The notes beneath the pieces are model-generated. The model was given only the letters and a program-made list of their open reading frames with translations. It had not been told where the DNA came from and searched no databases. 7,211 bases of DNA, from positions 1 through 7,211 of the forward strand of contig JACPDS010000217.1 in the NCBI GenBank assembly GCA_016183885.1, read 5' to 3'. The position numbers and the translations under genes are program-made. Below are positions 1 through 6,529 of this stretch, in pieces; position 1 is the first letter of the stretch, and every line of letters begins with the position of its first letter. Source of the stretch: Armatimonadota bacterium (GTDB taxonomy: Bacteria; Vulcanimicrobiota; JACPDS01).

Positions 1-1111
1 AATAAATATCAACCTTGCCGTTTTGAACCGTCATGCCCTCGGCAAAGACTACATTATCAATATATCCGTGCTTTTCCCAGTCCTGGGTGGGGGATAGTAT
101 TGGCTTATCGGTTCTGGCGATGATCTTTGCGGGATCATTCTTGTCGAAGAGCACTGCGCCGGCATTGTAATTTTTATGCTCTCCGCCGTCGCCTCCATCG
201 CTGTTGTATATCATAAGGATTCCGTCCTTTGTATAGAAGGGCGGAGGTCCGGGCTCCACGAGATTGCTGTCGAATTTGTCCCCTCTGGTCTTGATGACCG
301 GATTCATAATCGGCGTCCAGTGGAGGAGATCATTTGAAAAAGCCATCCAGATGTTGGTGTCCCCGAAGTACATAACATAACGGTCCTTGTAAAGACCGCT
401 CTTCACTTTCTCGGGAAGAATGGCTCCTGACTTTGTCCAGCCTCCTGTTGCTGGGAAATCAGGAAACAGGGGGCCGTGTTTTTGCCAGTTGCGCAAGTTA
501 TTGGAAGTTGCCATGCACAGCCTTGCCTTGTCGCCGTCATAGGCGGTGTAGGTCAGGTAATAAGAATCTTTAACTTTAATAAGGCGTGGATCCTCTATGC
601 CTTTTTTTTCGTAGTCATATTCAGGAATGAGAATGGGTTTATCTTCTCTTTCAAAGTGAATACCATCTTTGCTGGAGGCAAGACCAATCCTGCCGGTGAT
701 CTGTCCCTGCGGCTCATTCTTGTCCTCGCCTCTATAGAGCATGTAAGTGACGTTGTTCTCGCGGATGACTGCCATATTATAAATGTTTCTGGAATCAAAG
801 CCGGTGTCACGGGGTTTCATTATGGGCTCTGAAATTTTCTCGAAGGGTTTTAGTTCTAAATTTGCGACCTCCCCTTGTCCTTTAGGGGTAATTCTGGAGA
901 TGAGGGAGTTAAGGACATCCTTGTCATTATCCTGTGAGTTTGAAAAGAGTTTTCTGGGATATGAAATCAACTTTAGATCATCCTTATTTTTCCCTATGGA
1001 TACGGCATCCTTTGTAAATGACGGATTCTTCTTAGAGGCTGATTCCGCCTGTCTGGAATTGCCGGATTCTTCTGAAGGGTAAATAGGCTGAGAAACATTG
1101 ATTTTATCCAT
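1..1111 (-). CDS. GH130-family glycoside phosphorylase/hydrolase, 3' end cut by window edge
   Basis: I translated the minus strand from the ATG at 1111 and found 370 open codons running off the window. From about residue 87 the protein reads as a five-bladed beta-propeller of family GH130, which includes beta-mannoside phosphorylases and beta-1,2-mannosidases. Landmarks are YNMAVIRENNVTYMLYRG (111-128), the family hallmark EDPR (173-176, whose Asp is the accepted general acid), WTKSGA (225-230), SNLVEPGPPPFY (282-293) and HGYIDNVVFAEGM (348-360). The usual closing stretch is missing, so perhaps 30 residues lie beyond base 1. Phosphorylase and hydrolase cannot be told apart here. The first 86 residues are polar and rich in Ser, Asn, Lys and Asp, with no signal peptide, so the enzyme is probably cytoplasmic. 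The start has a strong AAGGAG ribosome binding site. G+C is about 40-60% in the segments counted, well above the neighbouring AT-rich genes, which suggests transfer. Confidence 0.88.
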   Translation of the reverse strand, partial: MDKINVSQPIYPSEESGNSRQAESASKKNPSFTKDAVSIGKNKDDLKLISYPRKLFSNSQDNDKDVLNSLISRITPKGQGEVANLELKPFEKISEPIMKPRDTGFDSRNIYNMAVIRENNVTYMLYRGEDKNEPQGQITGRIGLASSKDGIHFEREDKPILIPEYDYEKKGIEDPRLIKVKDSYYLTYTAYDGDKARLCMATSNNLRNWQKHGPLFPDFPATGGWTKSGAILPEKVKSGLYKDRYVMYFGDTNIWMAFSNDLLHWTPIMNPVIKTRGDKFDSNLVEPGPPPFYTKDGILMIYNSDGGDGGEHKNYNAGAVLFDKNDPAKIIARTDKPILSPTQDWEKHGYIDNVVFAEGMTVQNGKVDIY

Positions 1112-1116
1112 GTGTT

Positions 1117-1124
1117 TTCTCCTT
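1117..1124 (-). promoter_or_regulatory. Shine-Dalgarno of the GH130 gene
   Basis: The minus strand reads CAAGGAGA here, ending five bases before the ATG at 1111. It is a near-perfect anti-16S match and fixes the start. It stands out because most other genes in the window have no such site. Confidence 0.8.
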
Positions 1125-1166
1125 GTATAAAAAATATATAATAAATCTACAGTTGTATTTATGATT

Positions 1167-1196
1167 ATTTTATCATTATGCATATAGTATTGTAAA
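1167..1196 (-). promoter_or_regulatory. Candidate sigma70-type promoter for the GH130 gene
   Basis: On the minus strand TTTACA (1191-1196) and TAAAAT (1167-1172) are separated by 18 bases. This would place transcription start near 1160 and give a leader of about 50 bases carrying the AAGGAG site. The surrounding DNA is very AT-rich, so chance matches are common and the call is tentative. Confidence 0.35.
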
Positions 1197-1201
1197 TGAA
1201 A

Positions 1202-1234
1202 AATTTGTTAACAAATTGTAAACAAATTGTTAAC
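1202..1234. repeat. 11-bp tandem repeat with overlapping AT palindromes (candidate operator)
   Basis: The unit AACAAATTG occurs at 1210-1218 and again at 1221-1229, a period of 11 bases. AATTTGTTAACAAATT at 1202-1217 is a perfect 16-base palindrome. GTTAACAA (1207-1214) and TTGTTAAC (1227-1234) form an 8-bp inverted repeat around 12 bases, so two GTTAAC cores sit 22 bp apart, roughly two helical turns. The cluster lies just upstream of the candidate GH130 promoter and downstream of the 92-residue gene. It could bind a regulator. The palindrome followed by T residues on the minus strand could also be a weak AT-rich terminator for the upstream operon. Confidence 0.5.
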
Positions 1235-1269
1235 TCTTATACATTGTCCGGCTTTATTTTTTGAAAAAT

Positions 1270-1548
1270 TTAATCCGAATAACGATTAAGCAGGTCAGCG
1301 ATAGCAATTAAATAATTTTCATCATTTTTCTTTTCATCATAAAGCCAGCGATTTAAAACCAGATGTTTAATTGCATCTAAAAGCTCTTTATTGCGCTGTA
1401 GACTAAAAAAATCTTTTATAGAAATAGTGGCAAAATTTTTTTCCCGATCTTGAAATTCCTGAAAGATTAATTTTATCTTCTCTTTATTATCCAGAGAATT
1501 TAATAGATTTTGCGCCAGTTCTAAATTAGTTAAATTCTTATAATCCAT
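1270..1548 (-). CDS. Small hypothetical protein (92 residues), coupled to the PAP2-barrel gene
   Basis: I do not recognise this protein. It is short, hydrophilic and predicted mostly helical, with an N-terminal stretch NLTNLELAQNLLNSLDNKEK (5-24), many charged residues, and no signal peptide, membrane segment or cysteines. Its ATG overlaps the TAA stop of the PAP2-barrel gene by one base (TAATG), which implies translational coupling and one transcript. No Shine-Dalgarno is visible. Base composition matches the upstream gene, which supports a real coding region over a chance ORF. A cytoplasmic accessory or regulatory role is possible, but nothing in the sequence assigns a function. Confidence 0.65.
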   Translation of the reverse strand: MDYKNLTNLELAQNLLNSLDNKEKIKLIFQEFQDREKNFATISIKDFFSLQRNKELLDAIKHLVLNRWLYDEKKNDENYLIAIADLLNRYSD

Positions 1549-3263
1549 TAAAATTCTTTTTTAAATTCTATTCCATAAAGATTTTTATTGTAATTATAAT
1601 TTAAATCATTTGATTGAGAGTTAAAGTGTTTTAAGGTTATTGCCAGGCTGAAATCTTTAGAGAAATTTTTCTGAATGTTTATCCCCATTTCATTAAAACG
1701 ATCCTGTCTTATCTCTTGATTAATATAAAAATCCGGAAATTTTCTTTGATTTTGATTGTAAAATAAACTTATTTTTCCCCAAGATAAGGAATAATTAAGT
1801 CCTCCTGTTAAATTATCAGCTTGATAAGAAAAATTAAGATTTTTGGCAGGATTAGATTCGTGCTGATAATTAACTTCCCAATTTAAATTTAAATCAGGAT
1901 AAAAAGCTAAACCTAAAGAAATTTTCTTGTTCAGCGCATCTAAATTTGAAAAGTGTTCATGAACCATTTCTTTAATTTGATATTTAAATTTAGAAAATAC
2001 CTTAGAATTTAACTTACGAGTAATCCCGCCTTCATAAGCTCTGGAGCCGTAAAAATAAAGATAGTGTTCTTGATTTTGAATATCGGGATATTTAAAATCT
2101 TTGAAGTTTAAGCTTAAATGCAGGATAGTTTTAGGATTAATTTTAAAACTAAAGCGATTTTCTATTAAATGATTTTCCAAATTATTGTTTTGAATACGAT
2201 TATAAATTTGTCTTTGATATTGATATGCTCCCTGCCAGAGAATATTAGAGTTTAATTTTCTGGAGATATTGGAAAAAATCCATAAATTGCCTAAACGATC
2301 ATTTTGAGAATTTAAAGATAAGGTTGGATTATCATCCCAGTAGTTTTCCAAGTTCCCTTTAACTTCTATATGAGTATTTCCAAATCTCCACTTGCCTAAA
2401 GAATTATTTGGTTCTAAATATCCGTGATTTATCATAATTCTTCTGCCGGCTAGATGTCCAAGCAAAGCCCCTAAAAAATTATCTGAAGGCCAGTGAGCAT
2501 GTTCACTAATTCTAGTTATTCCCACTAAAGCGGCTAAAGGATAGGTTAACCATTCTAAATTGTAAGATTGTCCCATTACTGTGGCTAAAGCAAAAGCTGT
2601 TGCAGTATGACCGGAAGGCAGGGCGTCATCCTGCCAGCTAAACCCCAAATGCTGCCGTTCCCAAGCCGGACGGGGAACGCCAAAAAAGCGTTTTAAGACC
2701 TGTATTTGAACTCCCGTTAAAGCCACAGCTTCTATCCCCATTTGGGCAATTTCCTTATTTTTAGCGTCTTTTGAAAAAAGATAAACCGCTCCGGATAAAG
2801 CCATATCCACAAATCCTTCTCCCAGATAAGTGTACCAGTGGGAAAATTTTTCCCAGGTAGGGCGTTTTAATCTTTGGTCAAAATTATTATAAAAAGAACG
2901 ATCGTTTTCCATTAAAAAACTAAAAATTACGGCGCTGGATAAAATATCCGAATCTTTTAATTCGGAAAATAGATTGGAAAAATTAAATAATTCTTTTGGA
3001 TTTAAATTTTCCCAGAATTTCTTTTTTATTTTTATCTCCTGCTTAGGCGGATTGAGAAAATGCTCTTCCTCCATTAAATATTCCCAAGCATTTTTTTCTA
3101 AATTTTCTTTAAAATAAAGTTCTTCATTTTGATTAAGATAAAAATAGTAATTTTTTAAATTAAACGGTTCTCCTTGAGCAAATGAAGGAAATTGTGAAAT
3201 CAAGATAAAAAATAAAAATAAGCAGAAAGTTAAAATATTATTAATTTTTGTATCTCTTAACAT
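1548..3263 (-). CDS. Secreted PAP2-family phosphatase with C-terminal outer-membrane beta-barrel-like domain
   Basis: The 571-residue protein starts with a signal peptide (about 1-29; hydrophobic LTFCLFLFFILIS, then PSFA before Gln30). A helical PAP2 domain (about 90-280) carries all three phosphatase signatures: K191-x6-R198-P199, P216-S217-G218-H219, and R251-x5-H257-x3-D261, where His219 and His257 are the expected nucleophile and acid/base. PAP2 enzymes remove phosphate from lipids such as phosphatidate, undecaprenyl pyrophosphate or lipid A, or from soluble phosphoesters. From about 295 to the end the sequence becomes alternating polar and apolar strands rich in Tyr, Phe and Asn (for example ILWQGAYQYQRQIY and GGLNYSLSWGKISLFY). 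It ends in YGIEFKKEF with a terminal Phe, as in BAM-inserted barrels. The catalytic part would face the periplasm. The substrate is not predictable. The next gene overlaps its stop codon. No clear Shine-Dalgarno precedes the ATG. Confidence 0.85.
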   Translation of the reverse strand: MLRDTKINNILTFCLFLFFILISQFPSFAQGEPFNLKNYYFYLNQNEELYFKENLEKNAWEYLMEEEHFLNPPKQEIKIKKKFWENLNPKELFNFSNLFSELKDSDILSSAVIFSFLMENDRSFYNNFDQRLKRPTWEKFSHWYTYLGEGFVDMALSGAVYLFSKDAKNKEIAQMGIEAVALTGVQIQVLKRFFGVPRPAWERQHLGFSWQDDALPSGHTATAFALATVMGQSYNLEWLTYPLAALVGITRISEHAHWPSDNFLGALLGHLAGRRIMINHGYLEPNNSLGKWRFGNTHIEVKGNLENYWDDNPTLSLNSQNDRLGNLWIFSNISRKLNSNILWQGAYQYQRQIYNRIQNNNLENHLIENRFSFKINPKTILHLSLNFKDFKYPDIQNQEHYLYFYGSRAYEGGITRKLNSKVFSKFKYQIKEMVHEHFSNLDALNKKISLGLAFYPDLNLNWEVNYQHESNPAKNLNFSYQADNLTGGLNYSLSWGKISLFYNQNQRKFPDFYINQEIRQDRFNEMGINIQKNFSKDFSLAITLKHFNSQSNDLNYNYNKNLYGIEFKKEF

Positions 3264-3420
3264 AAAAAAGTTTTTTCAACATAAATCAAGAATTTACCTT
3301 TTTTGGAAGTGGTTTCTATTTTTGAAAGGATTTTTTGTTAATTTTATCGAAGTATCAAAATTCAAATATTTAAAAATTTAATATTTTATAACAGCTTGAA
3401 GGGAAAGGGGAAAATAGAAA
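3264..3420. other. Divergent intergenic region between PAP2-barrel gene and wrbA
   Basis: This very AT-rich gap must hold promoters for both directions. A TATAAC-like -10 at 3387-3392 could serve wrbA, but no convincing -35 lies 16-18 bases before it. No good promoter pair was found for the minus-strand gene, and no hairpin or repeat stands out. Confidence 0.4.
3401..3410 (+). promoter_or_regulatory. Shine-Dalgarno-like purine tract of wrbA
   Basis: GGGAAAGGGG ends ten bases before the ATG at 3421. It is the only G-rich ribosome-binding tract placed before a plus-strand start in the window. It supports the ATG at 3421, where the conserved flavodoxin-fold N-terminus also begins. Confidence 0.6.
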
Positions 3421-4032
3421 ATGAAAATTTTAGTAGTTTATTATTCTATGTATGGACATATTCATCGTATGGCAGAGGCGGTAGCCGAAGGAGCAAAAGA
3501 AGTTCAGGGTTCTAAAGTAGAAATGCGCCGCGTTCCGGAAACTTTATCAGATGAAATATTGGGTAAAATGGGGGCGCTTGAAGCTCAAAAAACTTTTGCC
3601 CATATTCCCTTATGCAGTGTGGATGAACTGGCTTCTGCGGATGCTGTGGTTTTTGGGACCCCGACTCGTTTTGGAAATATGTGCGGACAGATGCGCCAGT
3701 TTCTTGACGCCACAGGCAGTCTTTGGGTAAAGGGGGCATTGATAGGCAAAGTAGGAAGCGTATTTACCAGTTCTGCTACCCAGCATGGAGGCCAAGAATC
3801 TACGATTCTTAGTTTCCATATTACTTTTCTTCATCAAGGGATGATTATTGTGGGTTTGCCATATTCATTTCAAGGGCAGATGCGGATTGATGAACTTAGC
3901 GGAGGATCGCCTTATGGCGCGTCAACAATTTCCGGAGGAAGCGGCGAGCGGCTCCCAAGCGAGAATGAATTAGCCGGAGCCCGCTTTCAAGGCAAACATG
4001 TGGCAATGATTACTTCCAAGCTGATAAAATAA
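3421..4032 (+). CDS. wrbA: NAD(P)H:quinone oxidoreductase WrbA, flavodoxin-like
   Basis: WrbA proteins are tetrameric FMN enzymes of the cytoplasm that reduce quinones by two electrons with NAD(P)H, avoiding semiquinone radicals. At 203 residues it has the normal family length. Signatures in order are the N-terminal beta strand and FMN phosphate loop ILVVYYSMYGHIHRMA (3-18), RVPET (37-41), GTPTRFGNMCGQM (79-91), the FMN/active-site loop SSATQHGGQES (117-127), and GGSPYGASTISGGSG (161-175). The SATQHGGQES form differs from the E. coli STGTGGGQE form as I recall it but is common in WrbA homologues. The start has a good purine-rich ribosome site. G+C is about 45% in the lines counted, against about 30% in the following operon, hinting at acquisition. 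A small Cys-rich gene follows after 15 bases and probably shares the transcript. Confidence 0.95.
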   Translation: MKILVVYYSMYGHIHRMAEAVAEGAKEVQGSKVEMRRVPETLSDEILGKMGALEAQKTFAHIPLCSVDELASADAVVFGTPTRFGNMCGQMRQFLDATGSLWVKGALIGKVGSVFTSSATQHGGQESTILSFHITFLHQGMIIVGLPYSFQGQMRIDELSGGSPYGASTISGGSGERLPSENELAGARFQGKHVAMITSKLIK

Positions 4033-4047
4033 AAAACATTAATTATT

Positions 4048-4251
4048 GTGAAAATTATAAAAAAAGCGCGCTTAACCTGTCCTAAATGCGGTTTTATTCA
4101 AGAAGTGGAAATGCCAATTAAAACTTGTCAGTTTCTTTATAAATGTATAAATTGCAAGAGCCTGCTCACTCCAAATCCTGGCGACTGCTGCGTTTTTTGT
4201 TCTTATGCCGATATTGTTTGTCCGCCTAAACAAATGGAAAAAGCTTTGTAA
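4048..4251 (+). CDS. GDCCVxC-domain small cysteine-rich protein (Cys form of a (seleno)protein family)
   Basis: This 67-residue protein has eight cysteines. CPKC (11-14) and CINC (33-36) form a probable zinc ribbon, with Cys27 between them. The motif GDCCVFC (45-51) and Cys58 follow. It matches the small family known as GDCCVxC-domain (seleno)proteins, whose members sometimes carry selenocysteine. Here all Cys codons are TGC or TGT, so no recoding is needed. The function is unknown; the adjacent cysteines suggest a redox or metal-binding role. The most plausible start is GTG at 4048, since no ATG precedes the conserved part, and no Shine-Dalgarno is visible. It lies in the same reading frame as wrbA, separated by the TAA and five sense codons. 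The context suggests a redox-stress pair with WrbA, which is inference only. Confidence 0.8.
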   Translation: MKIIKKARLTCPKCGFIQEVEMPIKTCQFLYKCINCKSLLTPNPGDCCVFCSYADIVCPPKQMEKAL

Positions 4252-4363
4252 AAATGATAATGCTAGAATGAAACTGCTTTAAATTTCCATATTTTAAGCT
4301 TAAAATTTCCGTTAAAATTATAATTTTGAAAAGTTAATAAGTACACCCTGCAATATAAAAAAC
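4252..4363. repeat. Intergenic stretch with two perfect AT-rich palindromes
   Basis: ATTTTAAGCTTAAAAT (4291-4306) is a perfect 16-base palindrome. AAAATTATAATTTT (4314-4327) is a perfect 14-base one. The octamer AAATTTCC occurs directly repeated at 4281-4288 and 4303-4310. They separate the wrbA unit from the promoter of the HD operon. They could be binding sites or AT-only hairpins ending the upstream transcript, but they lack the GC stem of a classical terminator. Confidence 0.4.
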
Positions 4364-4393
4364 TTGACGGAATTTTAATATTAATGCTAAAAT
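4364..4393 (+). promoter_or_regulatory. Sigma70-type promoter with extended -10, abutting the HD gene start
   Basis: TTGACG (4364-4369) and TAAAAT (4388-4393) are 18 bases apart, and TGC directly before the -10 makes an extended -10 element. Transcription would start near 4400, downstream of the first ATG (4395) and seven bases before the in-frame ATG at 4407. This suggests a nearly leaderless mRNA starting translation at 4407, unless another promoter is used. Confidence 0.55.
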
Positions 4394-4394
4394 A

Positions 4395-6527
4395 ATGATT
4401 ACTTCTATGAATTTTGTTAAGTTTTTTGAAAAAATATTTCAGGGCTCTAAAAAAGTTTTTCAAAATAAAGCTCTTATACATATCTTATTATTTTTATTTA
4501 TTTTTATCTCGCTTGACTTTTTTATTGCATTTAATTATCTTCCTACCGAAAAATTACTTATAGGAGCAGTAAGCTCAAAAGATATTGAAGCTCCTCAGAC
4601 CGTTGAATTTCTTAATGAACAAGCTACTAGAGAACTTAAAATTAAAGCCGCGAGCTCTGTAGGAATAGTTTATGCTTTAGATCCATTTATTACCAGCAAT
4701 CAGGAAAAGATGGCGGCTGATACTTTTGAACTTATTCGTAAAATTCAATTAATTCAACAATTAGATGAAGCCAAAAAAATTAAGCAATTAAAAGCAAAAC
4801 TCCCCTTTACTTTATCCAATCAGACATTAGAAGCTTTATTAATGATTAATCCGGCTACTTTAGGGCAGTTAGAGATATTTACTAAAGACCTTTTAACTAA
4901 AATGCTTCATCAAGGAATAAAATCGGAAAATTTAAAAGAATCTAAAGCGGCGGTAGAAAAAATTACTAAAAGACTGCCAATGCCTAAAATTTTTCAAGAT
5001 TCTTTAGCGGAAATAATAAAAAATGCGCTGGCGTCTAATATTGTTCCTAATTGGGAAGCTACTTCAAAATTACAGCAAGAAAAAATGTCTCAAGTAGAGC
5101 CGATAAAGACTGTTATTCAAAAAGGACAAATTATAGTGCATAAAGGCGAAGTAGTTACTCCTACTCATTTAAAAATTCTTAATTCTTTAGGAATTTATCG
5201 TCCTATTTTAAGTATATTGAAATTAGGAGGATTTTCTCTTTTTACGCTTATTTTAATTTTTTTAAGCTTGCTTTTTTTAGCCCAGCAAGAACCGAATATT
5301 TTTTTTAATGATAAAAAATTATTCTTGCTAAGCATTATTGTTATTTCTACAGTTAGTATTTCAAAGTGGCTGGGATATTTTTTTAATTATTGGACAATAG
5401 TATCGACTGCTTCTATTTTAATTACTATTCTTTTTAATTGGAGAGTTTCATTATTAATTACTTCTTTTTTAAGCGTTATCATAGGAATAAGCGCTACCGA
5501 TTTTTATCCTATAATTTTATCTTTAATTACTGGAGTAGCCGCTATTTTATCGGTAGTTAAAGTAAATAAAAGAAAAGATTTAATTACCGGCGGGACCATT
5601 ATAATTATTGCTAATATTTTAGTGGTTTTAATTTTTAGTTTAATTAAAAATGACGGGATACTTCAGATTTTTTCTAATTTAATTTATGGCGGAATTAATG
5701 GAATAATTTCGGTTATTTTAGCCGTTGGTTCACTTCCTATGCTGGAAAATTTGTTTGGACTTACCACACATATTAAACTTTTAGAACTTTCTAATCCTCA
5801 AGAGCCATTGCTTCAGCGTTTATTAATAGAAACGCCCGGAACATATCATCATAGTATTTTAGTGTCCAATCTTGCTCAAAGCGCCGCTCAAGCGATTGAT
5901 GCCGATCCATTATTAGCTAGAGTAGGAGCTTATTATCATGATATTGGAAAAATAAAAAGACCTTACTTTTTTATAGAAAATCAAATTCAAAATGAAAACC
6001 CTCATGATAAAATTACTCCCAGTTTAAGCACTTTGATTATCATTTCACATGTAAAAGACGGTTTGGAATTAGCCCGTCAATATAAATTACCAGAGATAGT
6101 TTGCGATTTTATAACAGAACATCATGGAACCAATTTAGTTTCTTATTTCTATCAGCAGGCTAAAACTTTAAATCAGGAAAGCGCTGTCTTAGAAGAAGAT
6201 TTTCGTTATTCCGGGCCAAAGCCTAAAACTAAAGAAACGGCTATTGTAATGCTGGCTGATATAGTCGAGGCTTCCGCAAGAACTCTGCCTAATCCCAATT
6301 CTTTAAAAATTGAAAACTTGGTAAAACAAACAATAAAAGAAGCTTTAAACGATGGGCAATTGGATGAATGCGAATTAAGTTTTAAAAATTTAAACGACCT
6401 TTGTTTATCTTTTAGCACGAATTTAAACAGTATTTATCATAGCCGCATGGAATATCCCGAAAAATTCACTCAAGAAATTAAACGTTCGAAAATTAATAAA
6501 CTTTTAAGCTTTCCAAAAAGAAAATAA
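4395..6527 (+). CDS. pgpH: PgpH-type 7TM-HD c-di-AMP phosphodiesterase
   Basis: This membrane enzyme is expected to hydrolyse cyclic di-AMP to pApA in the cytoplasm. The 710 residues follow the family plan: an N-terminal membrane helix (about 28-46), an extracytoplasmic 7TMR-HDED domain (about 50-265), a cluster of membrane helices (about 275-450), and a C-terminal HD domain (about 475-690). The HD metal and catalytic set is intact and correctly spaced: His486 in PGTYHHS, His515-Asp516 in YYHDIGK, His552, His576-His577 in EHHGT, and Asp622 in LADIVEA. The diagnostic KRPYFFIENQ follows the HD pair. The start could be ATG 4395 or ATG 4407; neither has a Shine-Dalgarno, and the promoter position favours 4407. 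ybeY follows two bases after the stop. A phoH gene, often just upstream in other bacteria, is absent, and wrbA and the GDCCVxC gene sit there instead. Confidence 0.93.
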   Translation: MITSMNFVKFFEKIFQGSKKVFQNKALIHILLFLFIFISLDFFIAFNYLPTEKLLIGAVSSKDIEAPQTVEFLNEQATRELKIKAASSVGIVYALDPFITSNQEKMAADTFELIRKIQLIQQLDEAKKIKQLKAKLPFTLSNQTLEALLMINPATLGQLEIFTKDLLTKMLHQGIKSENLKESKAAVEKITKRLPMPKIFQDSLAEIIKNALASNIVPNWEATSKLQQEKMSQVEPIKTVIQKGQIIVHKGEVVTPTHLKILNSLGIYRPILSILKLGGFSLFTLILIFLSLLFLAQQEPNIFFNDKKLFLLSIIVISTVSISKWLGYFFNYWTIVSTASILITILFNWRVSLLITSFLSVIIGISATDFYPIILSLITGVAAILSVVKVNKRKDLITGGTIIIIANILVVLIFSLIKNDGILQIFSNLIYGGINGIISVILAVGSLPMLENLFGLTTHIKLLELSNPQEPLLQRLLIETPGTYHHSILVSNLAQSAAQAIDADPLLARVGAYYHDIGKIKRPYFFIENQIQNENPHDKITPSLSTLIIISHVKDGLELARQYKLPEIVCDFITEHHGTNLVSYFYQQAKTLNQESAVLEEDFRYSGPKPKTKETAIVMLADIVEASARTLPNPNSLKIENLVKQTIKEALNDGQLDECELSFKNLNDLCLSFSTNLNSIYHSRMEYPEKFTQEIKRSKINKLLSFPKRK

Positions 6528-6529
6528 TC

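Noticed and set aside
476..1082. Plus-strand ORFs at 476-832 and 783-1082 (118 and 99 codons)
   Set aside because: They lie antisense to the GH130 gene, which has recognisable family motifs across the same bases; their products resemble nothing.
1235..1269. Possible intrinsic terminator after the 92-residue gene
   Set aside because: The only GC-rich piece (CCGG at about 1248) forms no stem with a following T run on the minus strand.
3512..3837. Minus-strand ORFs inside wrbA
   Set aside because: They are shadows of a strongly conserved plus-strand gene and have no ribosome site.
4030..4050. Stop-codon readthrough giving a WrbA-GDCCVxC fusion
   Set aside because: The stop is an ordinary TAA with no recoding signal or hairpin visible; a separate GTG start is the simpler reading.
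4263..4481. Minus-strand 72-codon ORF over the HD gene promoter
   Set aside because: Its product is a low-complexity Phe/Lys/Asn-rich chance translation of AT-rich DNA, and it overlaps a real gene start.
6206..6418. Minus-strand 70-codon ORF inside the HD domain
   Set aside because: It is antisense to conserved HD-domain sequence and has no support of its own.
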